The notes under the pieces are model-generated. The model did no database searches and was not told the DNA's origin. It saw nothing but the letters and a program-made list of their open reading frames with translations. From positions 1 through 37,537 of the forward strand of contig PDTD01000006.1 in the NCBI GenBank assembly GCA_002748755.1: a stretch of 37,537 nt of DNA, written 5' to 3'. The translations under genes were made by a program, and so were the position numbers. Shown in pieces: positions 1 through 7,598 of the stretch; within the stretch, counting starts at the first letter, position 1; the number at the start of each line of letters is the position of its first letter. This DNA is from Desulfobulbus propionicus (GTDB taxonomy: Bacteria; Desulfobacterota; Desulfobulbia; Desulfobulbales; Desulfobulbaceae).

Positions 1-2
1 TG

Positions 3-47
3 GGCTTGGGCCAGCAGATTTCCGCCATGGAGCTTGGCAAACCTTGA
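3..47 (+). CDS. 3' tail of an upstream gene (partial)
   Basis: A reading frame is open from the left edge and ends at a TGA at 45-47. It encodes only about 14 residues (ending ..SAMELGKP), too few to identify a family. The TGA overlaps the TTG start of the next gene (TTGA), a common arrangement for translationally coupled genes, which is the main reason to treat it as real. It could equally be a chance open frame. Confidence 0.3.
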   Translation, partial: GLGQQISAMELGKP

Positions 48-1405
48 GAATCCTCCTGCTCTCGCCCAATACCCTGACCGAACCATATCCGGTATATCCC
101 ATTGGCCTTGATTATGTTGCGGGTTCAATACCTGCAGGTCACGAGGTCCGGAGGGTGGATCTCAACGTTACCCCGCTCCCGGAGCTTGACCACCTGGTAA
201 CGCTCTTCAATCCTGACCTCATCGGTGTCTCCTGCCGCAACCTGGACAATACCGAGATGGCTAACCCGAGGTCCTTTCTCAACGAGTACACCAATCTTGT
301 CCGCCGTCTGCGTTCCAATACCCATTCAAATACCACCATCATCGTCGGTGGTTGCGGGTTCAATATCATGCCGCACCAGTTGCTCGCAGCAATAGGCGCT
401 GACTATGGTCTGGTCGGAGAAGGAGAGCGTTTCGGCCTGCTGGTTGAGGCGCTTGCTCAACAAAAAAATCCTCTCACCATACCCGGTACCATAAGCTCCA
501 CACCACCGGACGAACAGACCATACCATCACCCTGGCAGGGGGACCAAAAGCGGAGGTTTGATAAGTCAGCCTATTACACCAAGTTTTACCTTGAACGAGG
601 CGGAATGCTCAACCTGCAGAGCAAAAGGGGCTGCAGGTTTAACTGTATTTACTGCTCCTACCCTGCAATTGAAGGGAAAAAACAGCGATTATTTCCTCCT
701 GAAACCGTTGCACGTACAGCACTGGAGCTGGAGCAGGCCGGAGCCAGGTATCTCTTTATCACAGATTCCGCCTTTAATTCAGATATAGCCCACAGTCTGG
801 AAGTGGCCAGGGCCTTCAGGAAAGCAGGAGTCTCCATCCCCTGGGGAGCTTTCTTTGCTCCAATCAAACTGCCGAAAAACTATTTCTCCATATTGGCTGA
901 ATCAGGTCTGACCCATGTTGAATTTGGTACGGAATCCCTCTCCAACCCGGTGCTGAAATCCTATCGTAAGCCCTTTACCATTCAAGATGTTTTCTTGGCC
1001 CATGAACGGGCTCGGGCAGCCAGTCTTCATGTTGCCCACTATTTACTGCTTGGAGGTCCGGGTGAAACAGAGAAGACCATACATGAGAGCCTGGATAACA
1101 CCGAAAAACTCAAGAAAACGGTGATCTTTTTTTTTATTGGTATGCGTATTTATCCCCAGACGCATCTCTACGACATCGCGTTCAGGGAAGGACTGATCTC
1201 AGAGGACACTAATCTGCTGACACCAGTCTTCTACCAGCGGTCAGACATCCCTGATTATACATCCATAGAAAAAATGGTGACAACAAGAGCGGGAAGCCGA
1301 ATCAACTGGCTGGTCGGCTCAGGTGAAGACAAAAGTGCCGACATCATTGCTCGCATGCATCAGCGGGGGTATGCAGGCCCCCTATGGGAGCATCTTACCC
1401 GTTAA
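44..1405 (+). CDS. B12-binding domain / radical SAM protein
   Basis: This 453-residue protein has an N-terminal Rossmann-like domain (about residues 1-140, starting RILLLSPN and containing a GLVGEGE strand) typical of B12-binding radical SAM enzymes. The radical SAM core (about 185-400) carries the cluster motif C197-x3-C201-x2-C204 and a later GGPGET segment. The classical DxHxxG cobalamin ligand motif is not seen, so cobalamin may bind base-off without histidine, or not at all. The start is taken as TTG at 44, with GGAG about 12 bases upstream. The same frame stays open to the left edge, so a start outside the window is possible. Substrate is unknown. Family resemblance suggests the lipid-biosynthesis B12/radical SAM group known from ladderane-type clusters, but this is inference. 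It converges on the peroxiredoxin gene. Confidence 0.82.
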   Translation: MRILLLSPNTLTEPYPVYPIGLDYVAGSIPAGHEVRRVDLNVTPLPELDHLVTLFNPDLIGVSCRNLDNTEMANPRSFLNEYTNLVRRLRSNTHSNTTIIVGGCGFNIMPHQLLAAIGADYGLVGEGERFGLLVEALAQQKNPLTIPGTISSTPPDEQTIPSPWQGDQKRRFDKSAYYTKFYLERGGMLNLQSKRGCRFNCIYCSYPAIEGKKQRLFPPETVARTALELEQAGARYLFITDSAFNSDIAHSLEVARAFRKAGVSIPWGAFFAPIKLPKNYFSILAESGLTHVEFGTESLSNPVLKSYRKPFTIQDVFLAHERARAASLHVAHYLLLGGPGETEKTIHESLDNTEKLKKTVIFFFIGMRIYPQTHLYDIAFREGLISEDTNLLTPVFYQRSDIPDYTSIEKMVTTRAGSRINWLVGSGEDKSADIIARMHQRGYAGPLWEHLTR

Positions 1406-1518
1406 CCCACACTTCTTATCAATCCTGGGTGGCAATGTGAGAGTGCTCAAAGACATCGCATCCATCCGTTGTTGTCTCTTTTTTCTCAAATCAGACAAAA
1501 TGATCACGAAAAATCAGG

Positions 1519-1570
1519 GTTCGCCCGAATTTCTCGTGAGACAACATGTTCATGAAAAATTCGGGCGAAC
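1519..1570. repeat. nested inverted repeat between convergent genes
   Basis: A perfect 14-bp inverted repeat has arms at 1519-1532 (gttcgcccgaattt) and 1557-1570, with a 24-base loop. The right arm runs into a second palindrome, gggcgaacgccc (1563-1574). It lies between the 3' ends of the radical SAM and peroxiredoxin genes, so it may act as a bidirectional terminator, although no strong T tract follows. The core cccgaatttctcgt resembles the ends of the dispersed repeat seen elsewhere in the window. Confidence 0.6.
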
Positions 1571-1631
1571 GCCCTCTCTCACCCTAAGCCCGAAAAAGCA
1601 TGTAAGGCAAGGCGGACAACACGGTTATGCT

Positions 1632-2279
1632 TTACAGTTCTTTATGACAAAACCACCAGTCAAAGCCTTCATATTGCTCCAGACGTTTTTTGGCTTCTTC
1701 TACAGATTGTGCAGGGGGCACAATCACCCGATCCTTAATCATTCCATTGTCAGGCCAATCGGCAGGAGTTGCTACCCCCTCGGTATCCGAGGTAATAAGA
1801 GCCTTGGTGGCGCGAACGATTTCATCCATATTACGACCAATTTCCTGGGGGTAATACAGAACCAGGCGTACCTTGCTTTCAGGATCGACAATAAAGACGG
1901 CTCGCACCGTATTGGTTCCCTTACCCGGATGCAGCATGCCAAGTTTTCCGGCCACCGAATCGTTGGCGGCAATGACGGGAAAGGTGATCTCTACCTCCAG
2001 TTTCTCCTGAATCCACTCCACCCATTTGATATGACTAAAAACCTGATCAATAGACATACCAATCAACTGCACGCCCATTTCTTCAAACAAGGCCATGTGC
2101 TTTTGAAAGGCCACAAACTCGGTGGTGCAGACCGGAGTAAAATCGGCAGGATGGCTGAAGAGAACAAACCATTTCCCTTTCATATCACCAGGCAGATTCA
2201 GTGGACCCTGGGTTGTTATCACAGAAAGTTCAGGGAAATCATCGCCAAGAAGAGGCATATGTATTTTTTGTTGTTCCAT
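1632..2279 (-). CDS. Peroxiredoxin, Prx6/archaeal AhpC-TSA type
   Basis: The 215-residue thioredoxin-fold peroxidase would reduce hydrogen peroxide and organic hydroperoxides in the cytoplasm, protecting an anaerobe against oxygen exposure. The peroxidatic cysteine is C51 in the signature [12 protein letters not shown] further cysteine, C211 ([10 protein letters not shown]), lies at the very C-terminus, where archaeal-type relatives carry a resolving cysteine. Length fits the Prx6 group (about 215-230). The start is supported by AAAGGAG shortly upstream of ATG. The gene is monocistronic and convergent with the radical SAM gene. The electron donor cannot be told from the sequence. Confidence 0.93.
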   Translation of the reverse strand: MEQQKIHMPLLGDDFPELSVITTQGPLNLPGDMKGKWFVLFSHPADFTPVCTTEFVAFQKHMALFEEMGVQLIGMSIDQVFSHIKWVEWIQEKLEVEITFPVIAANDSVAGKLGMLHPGKGTNTVRAVFIVDPESKVRLVLYYPQEIGRNMDEIVRATKALITSDTEGVATPADWPDNGMIKDRVIVPPAQSVEEAKKRLEQYEGFDWWFCHKEL

Positions 2280-2458
2280 GGTTTTCTCCTTTGCAGGTTG
2301 CAGTGTAGTGAAATATGCGCATGTTGCGTGACTCTCTGTTTTTCTAGCAATATTGATGCCAAAAAAAAACGATCAAGTTATATCTTACTGAAAAAAGGTT
2401 TTTTATTGCCTCTTCCGCACCTGTTTCATCCCGTCCGTCAACAAGCACTCATCTCTTC

Positions 2459-2510
2459 ACCGAAATAACGCTACACTCACCACGGTATTCCGTTTCACTG
2501 TTATTTCGGT
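2459..2510. repeat. 11-bp inverted repeat in the prx upstream region
   Basis: Arms accgaaataac (2459-2469) and gttatttcggt (2500-2510) are perfect complements around a 30-base spacer. The structure lies about 180-230 bp upstream of the peroxiredoxin start. It could be a regulatory site or the end of a small mobile element; nothing else identifies it. Confidence 0.45.
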
Positions 2511-2582
2511 ATTAACTGTATGGGAGGCTGCCAAGACATTCCCTGCCCCGTCCTCTTTGAATATTGCCCCCGGACAGATTCT

Positions 2583-2873
2583 TCACCTGATACCGAGGCT
2601 CTTGATAATGTAGTTGAGTATGATCTGGCTATTATCCTCAAACTGCTTGACCTGAATACGCTGGTCGTGGAACAAGGCAGGGGTCGACTTTTCCTCCGGA
2701 AAGTACATGGCTACCGGCTTGATCTCAACAAGCGAAAGGACGTCGCCAAAACCATCCAAAACTACAAGCCTGTTCTTTTTACCAAAGAAGATGGCCATGT
2801 CGATACCTACCATGATGGGTGAGTATTCCAGACCAAACCGGCCAGTGATTGCACGCGAATCCGGCCACCTCAA
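2583..2873 (-). CDS. Unrecognised small ORF, possibly a gene remnant
   Basis: This 96-residue frame has a protein-like composition, with alternating hydrophobic stretches such as VGIDMAIFFG, NRLVVLDGFG and VLSLVEIKPV. I do not recognise a family. The first codon is TTG and the frame stays open upstream towards the istB fragment, so it may be the C-terminal part of a gene cut by insertion or rearrangement. A chance ORF cannot be excluded: overlapping frames on the other strand are also open, and no ribosome-binding site is evident. Confidence 0.25.
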   Translation of the reverse strand: MRWPDSRAITGRFGLEYSPIMVGIDMAIFFGKKNRLVVLDGFGDVLSLVEIKPVAMYFPEEKSTPALFHDQRIQVKQFEDNSQIILNYIIKSLGIR

Positions 2874-2937
2874 ATTGGAAGATAGCGACGCAGAGAAACA
2901 ATTGGTAGAGAAGTCCTTTTTGAAAAGTATTCAAGGA

Positions 2938-3207
2938 AGATTCATGAGCAAGCTCTTTGAAGACCTGGCTCTGACCAAAGGTGATGGCCGTTACCTCAAG
3001 CTGTTGACTGCTCACCCAAAAACAGATCTCTTGATTCTTGATGACTCTGGCCTGGCAGCCCTTGTAACCATTCAATTACCTGTAAAGCATTGGCATCAAC
3101 AGATCGGCGATCCGACCCTGGCCGACGCCATCCTCGACCGCCTGATCCACACCGCTCATAAAAGAGAACTTGATGGCGAACCCATGAGAAAAAGAAAGCA
3201 CACTTGA
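2938..3207 (+). pseudogene. istB fragment, IS21-type helper ATPase (C-terminal half)
   Basis: The frame encodes the IstB Walker B region (TDLLILDDSGLAAL), then jumps directly to the conserved C-terminal block LPVKHWHQQIGDPTLADAIL and ends GEPMRKRKHT. In intact IstB roughly 30 residues separate LAPL from the QLPVKHWH strand, so an in-frame internal deletion is inferred. The N-terminal half with the Walker A motif is missing. This is a decayed insertion-sequence remnant. An N-terminal istB piece of the same type lies near 8.1 kb on the opposite strand. Confidence 0.72.
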
Positions 3208-3344
3208 GGTAAAAACCACCCTCAGAGTAAGAAGGAAAGAATGGCGTCGCTACGCTCCGAGGGCCTGGCCGGAATCCCCTGGACTGGGCGGCCGGATTCA
3301 CTGGAATACGCAAAACGCTCAAGCTCCCCGTAGATCACTCCTGC

Positions 3345-4530
3345 ATGCTTGTTCCTCTGCATCTTCAGGGAGAACCGCAGGGTGAACTGACGCTCGATCA
3401 TCAGGTCTGCGGCATGTACTCTTCGAGCACGGTACGGTTCATCAACACCGTCACAAGACTTATCTTTATAATTGTCGTCCAACCTCGATCCTCCAAACAA
3501 CTCCTCTTCTGCCAAGCAGCAGCTCACCCGAGAACGTAACCTGCTGCTTCAGACAAAATCTGAACATTCCAAGGATGTCATCGGCAATTCGTCCGCCTGG
3601 CAAGAAATCCTTGATATGTCCCGCCTGGTTATTGTTTTAGAGCTTTTTGTGCTCATCCAGGGAGAGACAGGTACCGGTAAAGAACAGGTTGCCCGTCTCA
3701 TTCGCCGTCTCAGCCCCTGTTCCGACCAGCAGTTTGTAGCTTTGAGCTGTTCGGTTCTCAGTCCGTAGCTGGCCGAAAGCGAGATTTTTAGTCATGAAAA
3801 GGGCGCCTTCACCTTAGCCCACGCCTAAAGAAAAGGCCGGTTTGAGCTGGCAAACGGCGGAAATCAGAACTTCAGCCCAAGCTTTTACGTGCCCTTCAGG
3901 GAAAAATATTTAAGCGGGACGGGGGGGCGAAAAAACCATCTACAGTGATGCCGGGTTAATCGCTGCCAGTCATGTTGAGCTGGCAAGGGAGGTAGAGATG
4001 AAAAGGTTTCGGGAAGTTCTCTATTATTGCCTCAACGTCTTTCCCATTCACCCCCCACCACTACGGGATCGAAAAGGTGATGCGCTTCTGCTGGCTGAAC
4101 ATTTCCTCAGCAATTTGAAAGAACAACCCTATTACACAGATGTCCCTTTAAACAGTCGGGTGGCTGACTACCTGCAACGTTATCAATGGACGGGAAATGT
4201 CAGGGAGGTGCAAAATGTCATTCGTCGCACTGCCCTGGTTACAGGGGGGAGGAAACGTATTGAACCTGAGCACCTGGCGTTAAAAGCCTCTAGGTCGCAC
4301 CCGCAAGATGCCATTGCTTGAGGAATAGTTTTTGCGGACAACGGGCAGTTGAAATCGGAAAATACACCTAACACATTCGCACCCCTTGATACCGTAATTT
4401 CTGCCCCTATCAAGAAAACCTTACAACTTTGCAATGGCAAAATTTATGAAAAAAAGGTGCAGCGGCCTTACTGCAGCTCAAGCCCACCACTCTGCCAAAT
4501 CGCATGAATGAACTGGGAATCAGTCGTATA
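3345..4530 (+). pseudogene. Dead sigma-54-dependent activator (GAF?-AAA+-Fis)
   Basis: Fragments in different frames reconstruct an enhancer-binding protein. They are a possible GAF tail (about 3345-3470), Walker A GETGTGKE (about 3661), the GAFTGA loop as GAFTLAH (about 3808), LYYCLNVFPIHPPPLRDRKG (about 4019), the arginine-finger region GNVREVQNVIRR (about 4192), and a Fis-like helix-turn-helix (about 4405-4527; KKTLQLCNGK, then LLQLKPTTL). The gene is broken by TAG at 3766, TAA near 3826, a frame change near 3870 and TAA near 3957. The Walker B block (normally LFLDEIGEL) is deleted. It cannot produce a working activator. Its former targets are unknown. Confidence 0.78.
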
Positions 4531-4773
4531 TAAAGTATTGCAACAGGAAAAAACTGCTCTCCTAAATTTCCAATGAACATGGTTATCTATTTTAGAAAAG
4601 CTGCTAAGTATTTAACCAAAAAACAGCTCTAGGAATTTCGACAAAGTGCTCGCCAAAGGTCAACTCTGCCTGCGTTACTCCTCGCAGTATTTATGCCATG
4701 TTATCCAGGGTGCAACATTGACCCACCTGGATTATCAAAAAGAGGGCTGTTCATCAGTTTCTGTTTTTCTACC

Positions 4774-4904
4774 TAGTCCGGATTTCTCATCAGCTCAGAT
4801 GGTGCCAGGTTCGGAAGTTTTGGTAACTCATTGTACTCAGGTATATGTGTTGTCAAAATACTGACAAAGACAATACCACCTAAGATGATGAAAAATCCGG
4901 ACTA
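4774..4904 (+). repeat. Complete copy (A) of a dispersed 131-bp inverted-repeat element
   Basis: The element begins tagtccggatttctcatc and ends gatgaaaaatccggacta. The outer 25 bases of each end are inverted repeats with about 22 matches. Both ends carry TA, compatible with a duplicated TA target. The interior (ggtgccaggttcggaag and agttttggtaactc, then gttgtcaaaatact) is also partly self-complementary, so the transcript could fold into one long hairpin. Related copies occur at least six more times in this window. No ORF of its own is expected; it is MITE-like, mobilised in trans if at all. Confidence 0.75.
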
Positions 4905-5358
4905 AAGCTTCAAGTAATGGTGCCAAAACAGGGAGCACTACTCTTTTTGCATGATCGACTAACTTACACAGAATTCCCCTTGACACCGTGCATTATTATA
5001 TGTTTCATTTTCATATTTCTAATTTTTTAACTATAAACGTATTTTTATCTATTCAAACTCAAAATTCGATCTATCTCATTAAATTTGTCAGCTTTTTAGT
5101 CATCAGGCTATGGACGGTATTCAATCTCAATGCAATATTTAACTGAAAAATTGTACTCATTCCAAGAGGGATGATTTTTTCTCTTTTTAGAAAATTCTAC
5201 GCAGAAGCGATAAAATAGATTTTTATATGAAATCAATAACTTAAGAGCAATCAATCTCTTCTTAAAATGAGACAGATACTGTCATCTACTTCCAAAAAAT
5301 CTTCATGCAGTCCTCATAAATGGTTTTCAAGCAACTATTGACGGCTACCTAACATCTC
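4905..5358. other. AT-rich gene-free stretch before the TonB-like gene
   Basis: No coding frame is credible here. From about 4985 to 5340 the sequence is markedly AT-rich compared with the rest of the window, which fits foreign or upstream-regulatory DNA. No clear -35/-10 pair could be chosen with confidence. The ATG at 5359 has no obvious Shine-Dalgarno sequence in the preceding 20 bases (context ctacctaacatctc). Confidence 0.5.
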
Positions 5359-7455
5359 ATGAAAAACAAGACCGTTACCGGCATAGACCTTAGTTTTTAC
5401 CTGCAACTCCTATCCACTGACAAAGAAAACTGCCTGTTACTAATCAAAAAAGACAGCCATGTTGGCATCATTTACATATGCGATGGTGAGCCTCAAGATG
5501 CCCAAAGTAAGCGCCAGGAAAAAAGTGGGCGGCAAGACGTAAAACATTGTGAAGAAGCCCTCTATGAGATGCTTAGTTGGGAAGAGCCCACAATTGAAGT
5601 GCATCCTCTCCATCAGCCTGTACAACAAAAAATTCATAAATCCCTCACCTACATACTCATTGAAAGTTGTAATCGAGCTGACGAGCAACAAGAAAAGAGA
5701 AAGAAAAATGTCAGTAGTGTTCAAGAGCAAACCTCCTCTGAACCCTACGATCTTAATAAGTTACATCCAGGTGTAGAAACTCACAGGGATAACAAAACAA
5801 CGGCCAGCATAGATATTCTGCCCCAAAAAGATACGAGTAAGCCCTCGGATGAGCAGCTTGATAATACAGTTTTGTTTCCTTTGATCGATGAAGAGGAGCA
5901 AGAAGCAACACAGGGTGGCACACAACAGAAAACAAGATCCGCCAAATCGTTAACAACCGGTAACAAAAGTATTCTCGCCGCCATTCTTGTTTTGGTTTCA
6001 GGGCTAACAATGGCTGTTTATCTGTTTTTGAACTTCCAACAAAAAAACGACAATCTTATTCCCAAAAAGACGGAATCCAGGCTCAGAGCCTCAAAAGAGC
6101 CATCCAAAACCAAAAAACCAGTACCACTGGAAAAAACAGCTTATTCTCAGGTCACAACAGAAACATCTCCTGCTGTGATTACAAGTAAAAATCAAGGACA
6201 AGCCGACAACACAAAGAAAGCGATATTAGAAGCAACACCACAAGATACCACCGTACTGCCCAAAGAAGGGCCAAAAACGCATACAGCCAAAAATTCGACA
6301 AGTGCACCAACAAAACAAGAACTGGAAACGACCATTTTAGTTGATTCCCCCACAAAGATCACCCACCCAAAAGCATCACAAGAAACTGTTCCTACAATAC
6401 AAAAAGAACAAAAAAAGACGACCCATACCCAGACGACCACAGCCGATCATACCAAAAAACAGACCCAAGAAACTGTTCCTGCAATACAAAAAGAACAAAA
6501 AAAGACGACCCATACCCAGACGACCACAGCCGATCATACCAAAAAACAGACCCAAGAAACTGTTCCTACAATACAAAAAGAACAAAAAAAGACGACCCAT
6601 ACCCAGACGACCACAGCCGATCATACCAAAAAACAGACCCAAGAAACTGTAGCCAAGACAACTACCCCCAAAAATGCCGCGGCCCAAAAAAGTGCTGATG
6701 ATGCCAGTAGGTTGAGCAAAAAAACAGGGCCTATAAAGAACCAAGCCCCATTACCATGGCAAACAACAAAAAAGGCCTCTTCAAATATATCTTTCAATGC
6801 CAGCGCCGGTGTCACGGCGCAGTCACAAAACACTGCTAAAACAAGAACTGTTTCTACAATACAAAAAGGACAAAAAAAGACGACCCATACCCAGACGACC
6901 ACAGCCGATCATACCAAAAAACAGACCCAAGAAACTGTAGCCAAGACAACTACCCCCAAAAAAGCCGTGGCCCAAAAAAGTGCTGATGATGCCAGTAGGT
7001 TGAGCAAAAAAACAGGGCCTGTAAAGAACCAAGCCCCATTACCATGGCAAACAACAAAAAAGGCCTCTTCAAATATATCTTTCAATGCCAACGCCGGTGT
7101 CACGGCGCAGTCACAAAACACTGCTAAAACAAGTAGTAACGTGCAGCCTTCACAACGCAAGGAGAGTGATAACGAGATAAATCAAGCAAAAGAAGATATC
7201 TCCCGTGCTATAGGAAAATATAACAACTACCCTAGAACCGCACGTCGAGCAGGATATGGAGGAGTGGTCAAGATCAAGATCATTGTTAACCCAAACGGTC
7301 AGGTTACTCATTGCATGCTGTATGAAACGAGCGGCAGAAAGGTCCTAGATGCTGCTGCCATGAGAGCTGCTCAAAGCCTTCTTGGCAAAAAGGTCACTTC
7401 AGCATCTCTCAGCCAAGAATTATCATTCCTTGTCCCGGTGCGTTTTTCACCCTAG
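5359..7455 (+). CDS. DUF4388-like / single TM / repeat spacer / TonB C-terminal protein
   Basis: The 698-residue protein has an unusual order. Residues about 1-120 resemble the DUF4388 (PATAN-type) domain (LSFYLQLLSTDKENCLLLI, YICDGEPQDA, SLTYILIESC). One membrane segment follows at about 205-224 (ILAAILVLVSGLTMAVYLFL). Residues about 230-610 form a Lys/Thr/Gln/Ala-rich, low-complexity spacer with long direct repeats. A TonB C-terminal domain ends the protein (about 612-698; YPRTARRAGYGG, DAAAMRAA, LVPVRFSP). The predicted topology is cytosolic N-domain and periplasm-spanning TonB, able to touch outer-membrane receptors. Normal TonB has only a very short cytosolic tail before its membrane helix, so here a cytosolic sensory or adaptor domain may be coupled to it. 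No exbB/exbD is nearby. Base composition is more AT-rich than the core genes, and it sits among IS remnants. The TAG stop is the first codon of repeat copy B. Confidence 0.83.
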   Translation: MKNKTVTGIDLSFYLQLLSTDKENCLLLIKKDSHVGIIYICDGEPQDAQSKRQEKSGRQDVKHCEEALYEMLSWEEPTIEVHPLHQPVQQKIHKSLTYILIESCNRADEQQEKRKKNVSSVQEQTSSEPYDLNKLHPGVETHRDNKTTASIDILPQKDTSKPSDEQLDNTVLFPLIDEEEQEATQGGTQQKTRSAKSLTTGNKSILAAILVLVSGLTMAVYLFLNFQQKNDNLIPKKTESRLRASKEPSKTKKPVPLEKTAYSQVTTETSPAVITSKNQGQADNTKKAILEATPQDTTVLPKEGPKTHTAKNSTSAPTKQELETTILVDSPTKITHPKASQETVPTIQKEQKKTTHTQTTTADHTKKQTQETVPAIQKEQKKTTHTQTTTADHTKKQTQETVPTIQKEQKKTTHTQTTTADHTKKQTQETVAKTTTPKNAAAQKSADDASRLSKKTGPIKNQAPLPWQTTKKASSNISFNASAGVTAQSQNTAKTRTVSTIQKGQKKTTHTQTTTADHTKKQTQETVAKTTTPKKAVAQKSADDASRLSKKTGPVKNQAPLPWQTTKKASSNISFNANAGVTAQSQNTAKTSSNVQPSQRKESDNEINQAKEDISRAIGKYNNYPRTARRAGYGGVVKIKIIVNPNGQVTHCMLYETSGRKVLDAAAMRAAQSLLGKKVTSASLSQELSFLVPVRFSP
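6379..6639 (+). repeat. Three tandem 87-bp coding repeats
   Basis: Three nearly identical 87-bp units start at 6379, 6466 and 6553, each encoding a 29-residue unit (ETVP-T/A-IQKEQKKTTHTQ...). The length is a multiple of three, so the frame is kept. It is followed by a partly matching fourth start at 6640. This is slippage- or recombination-prone DNA inside the spacer of the TonB-like protein. Confidence 0.9.
6553..7128 (+). repeat. 288-bp direct duplication within the same gene
   Basis: Segments 6553-6840 and 6841-7128 are direct copies of 288 bp (96 residues) with few differences, for example KNAAAQ versus KKAVAQ and FNASAGV versus FNANAGV. Each copy contains one 29-residue unit plus the segment running from VAKTTTPK through SKKTGP to QNTAKT. 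The high identity, including silent positions, points to a recent duplication lengthening the periplasmic spacer. Confidence 0.88.
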
Positions 7456-7598
7456 CCCGGATTTCTCGTCAGCTCAGATGATGCTAGCTTCGGAAGTTTT
7501 GGTAACTCATTATATTTGCCTATATGTGCTGGAAAAAATACTGCCATAGATGGCACCGCCTGGGCTGATCCTTGGGTAACAGTTTGTCAAAATTTGAG
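7453..7598 (+). repeat. Copy B of the dispersed element (at the TonB-like gene 3' end)
   Basis: It begins tagcccggatttctcgtcag and continues through cggaagttttggtaactcat, matching copy A closely. The right half (ccgcctgggctgat, then ggtaacagttt) matches copy D instead of A. The expected terminal inverted repeat at the right end is not recognisable. The first TAG is the stop codon of the preceding gene, and the transcribed hairpin would lie directly after it. Confidence 0.7.

Noticed and set aside
1323-2468. Long plus-strand frame (381 codons) across the peroxiredoxin locus
   Set aside because: It is antisense to the clearly recognised peroxiredoxin gene and has no family features; it also overlaps the radical SAM gene end.
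4646-4864. 72-codon plus-strand ORF
   Set aside because: More than half lies in repeat copy A, with no ribosome-binding site and no recognisable product.
6379-7128. CRISPR-like or minisatellite array
   Set aside because: Units are long, in frame and have no spacers; they encode the low-complexity spacer of the TonB-like protein.
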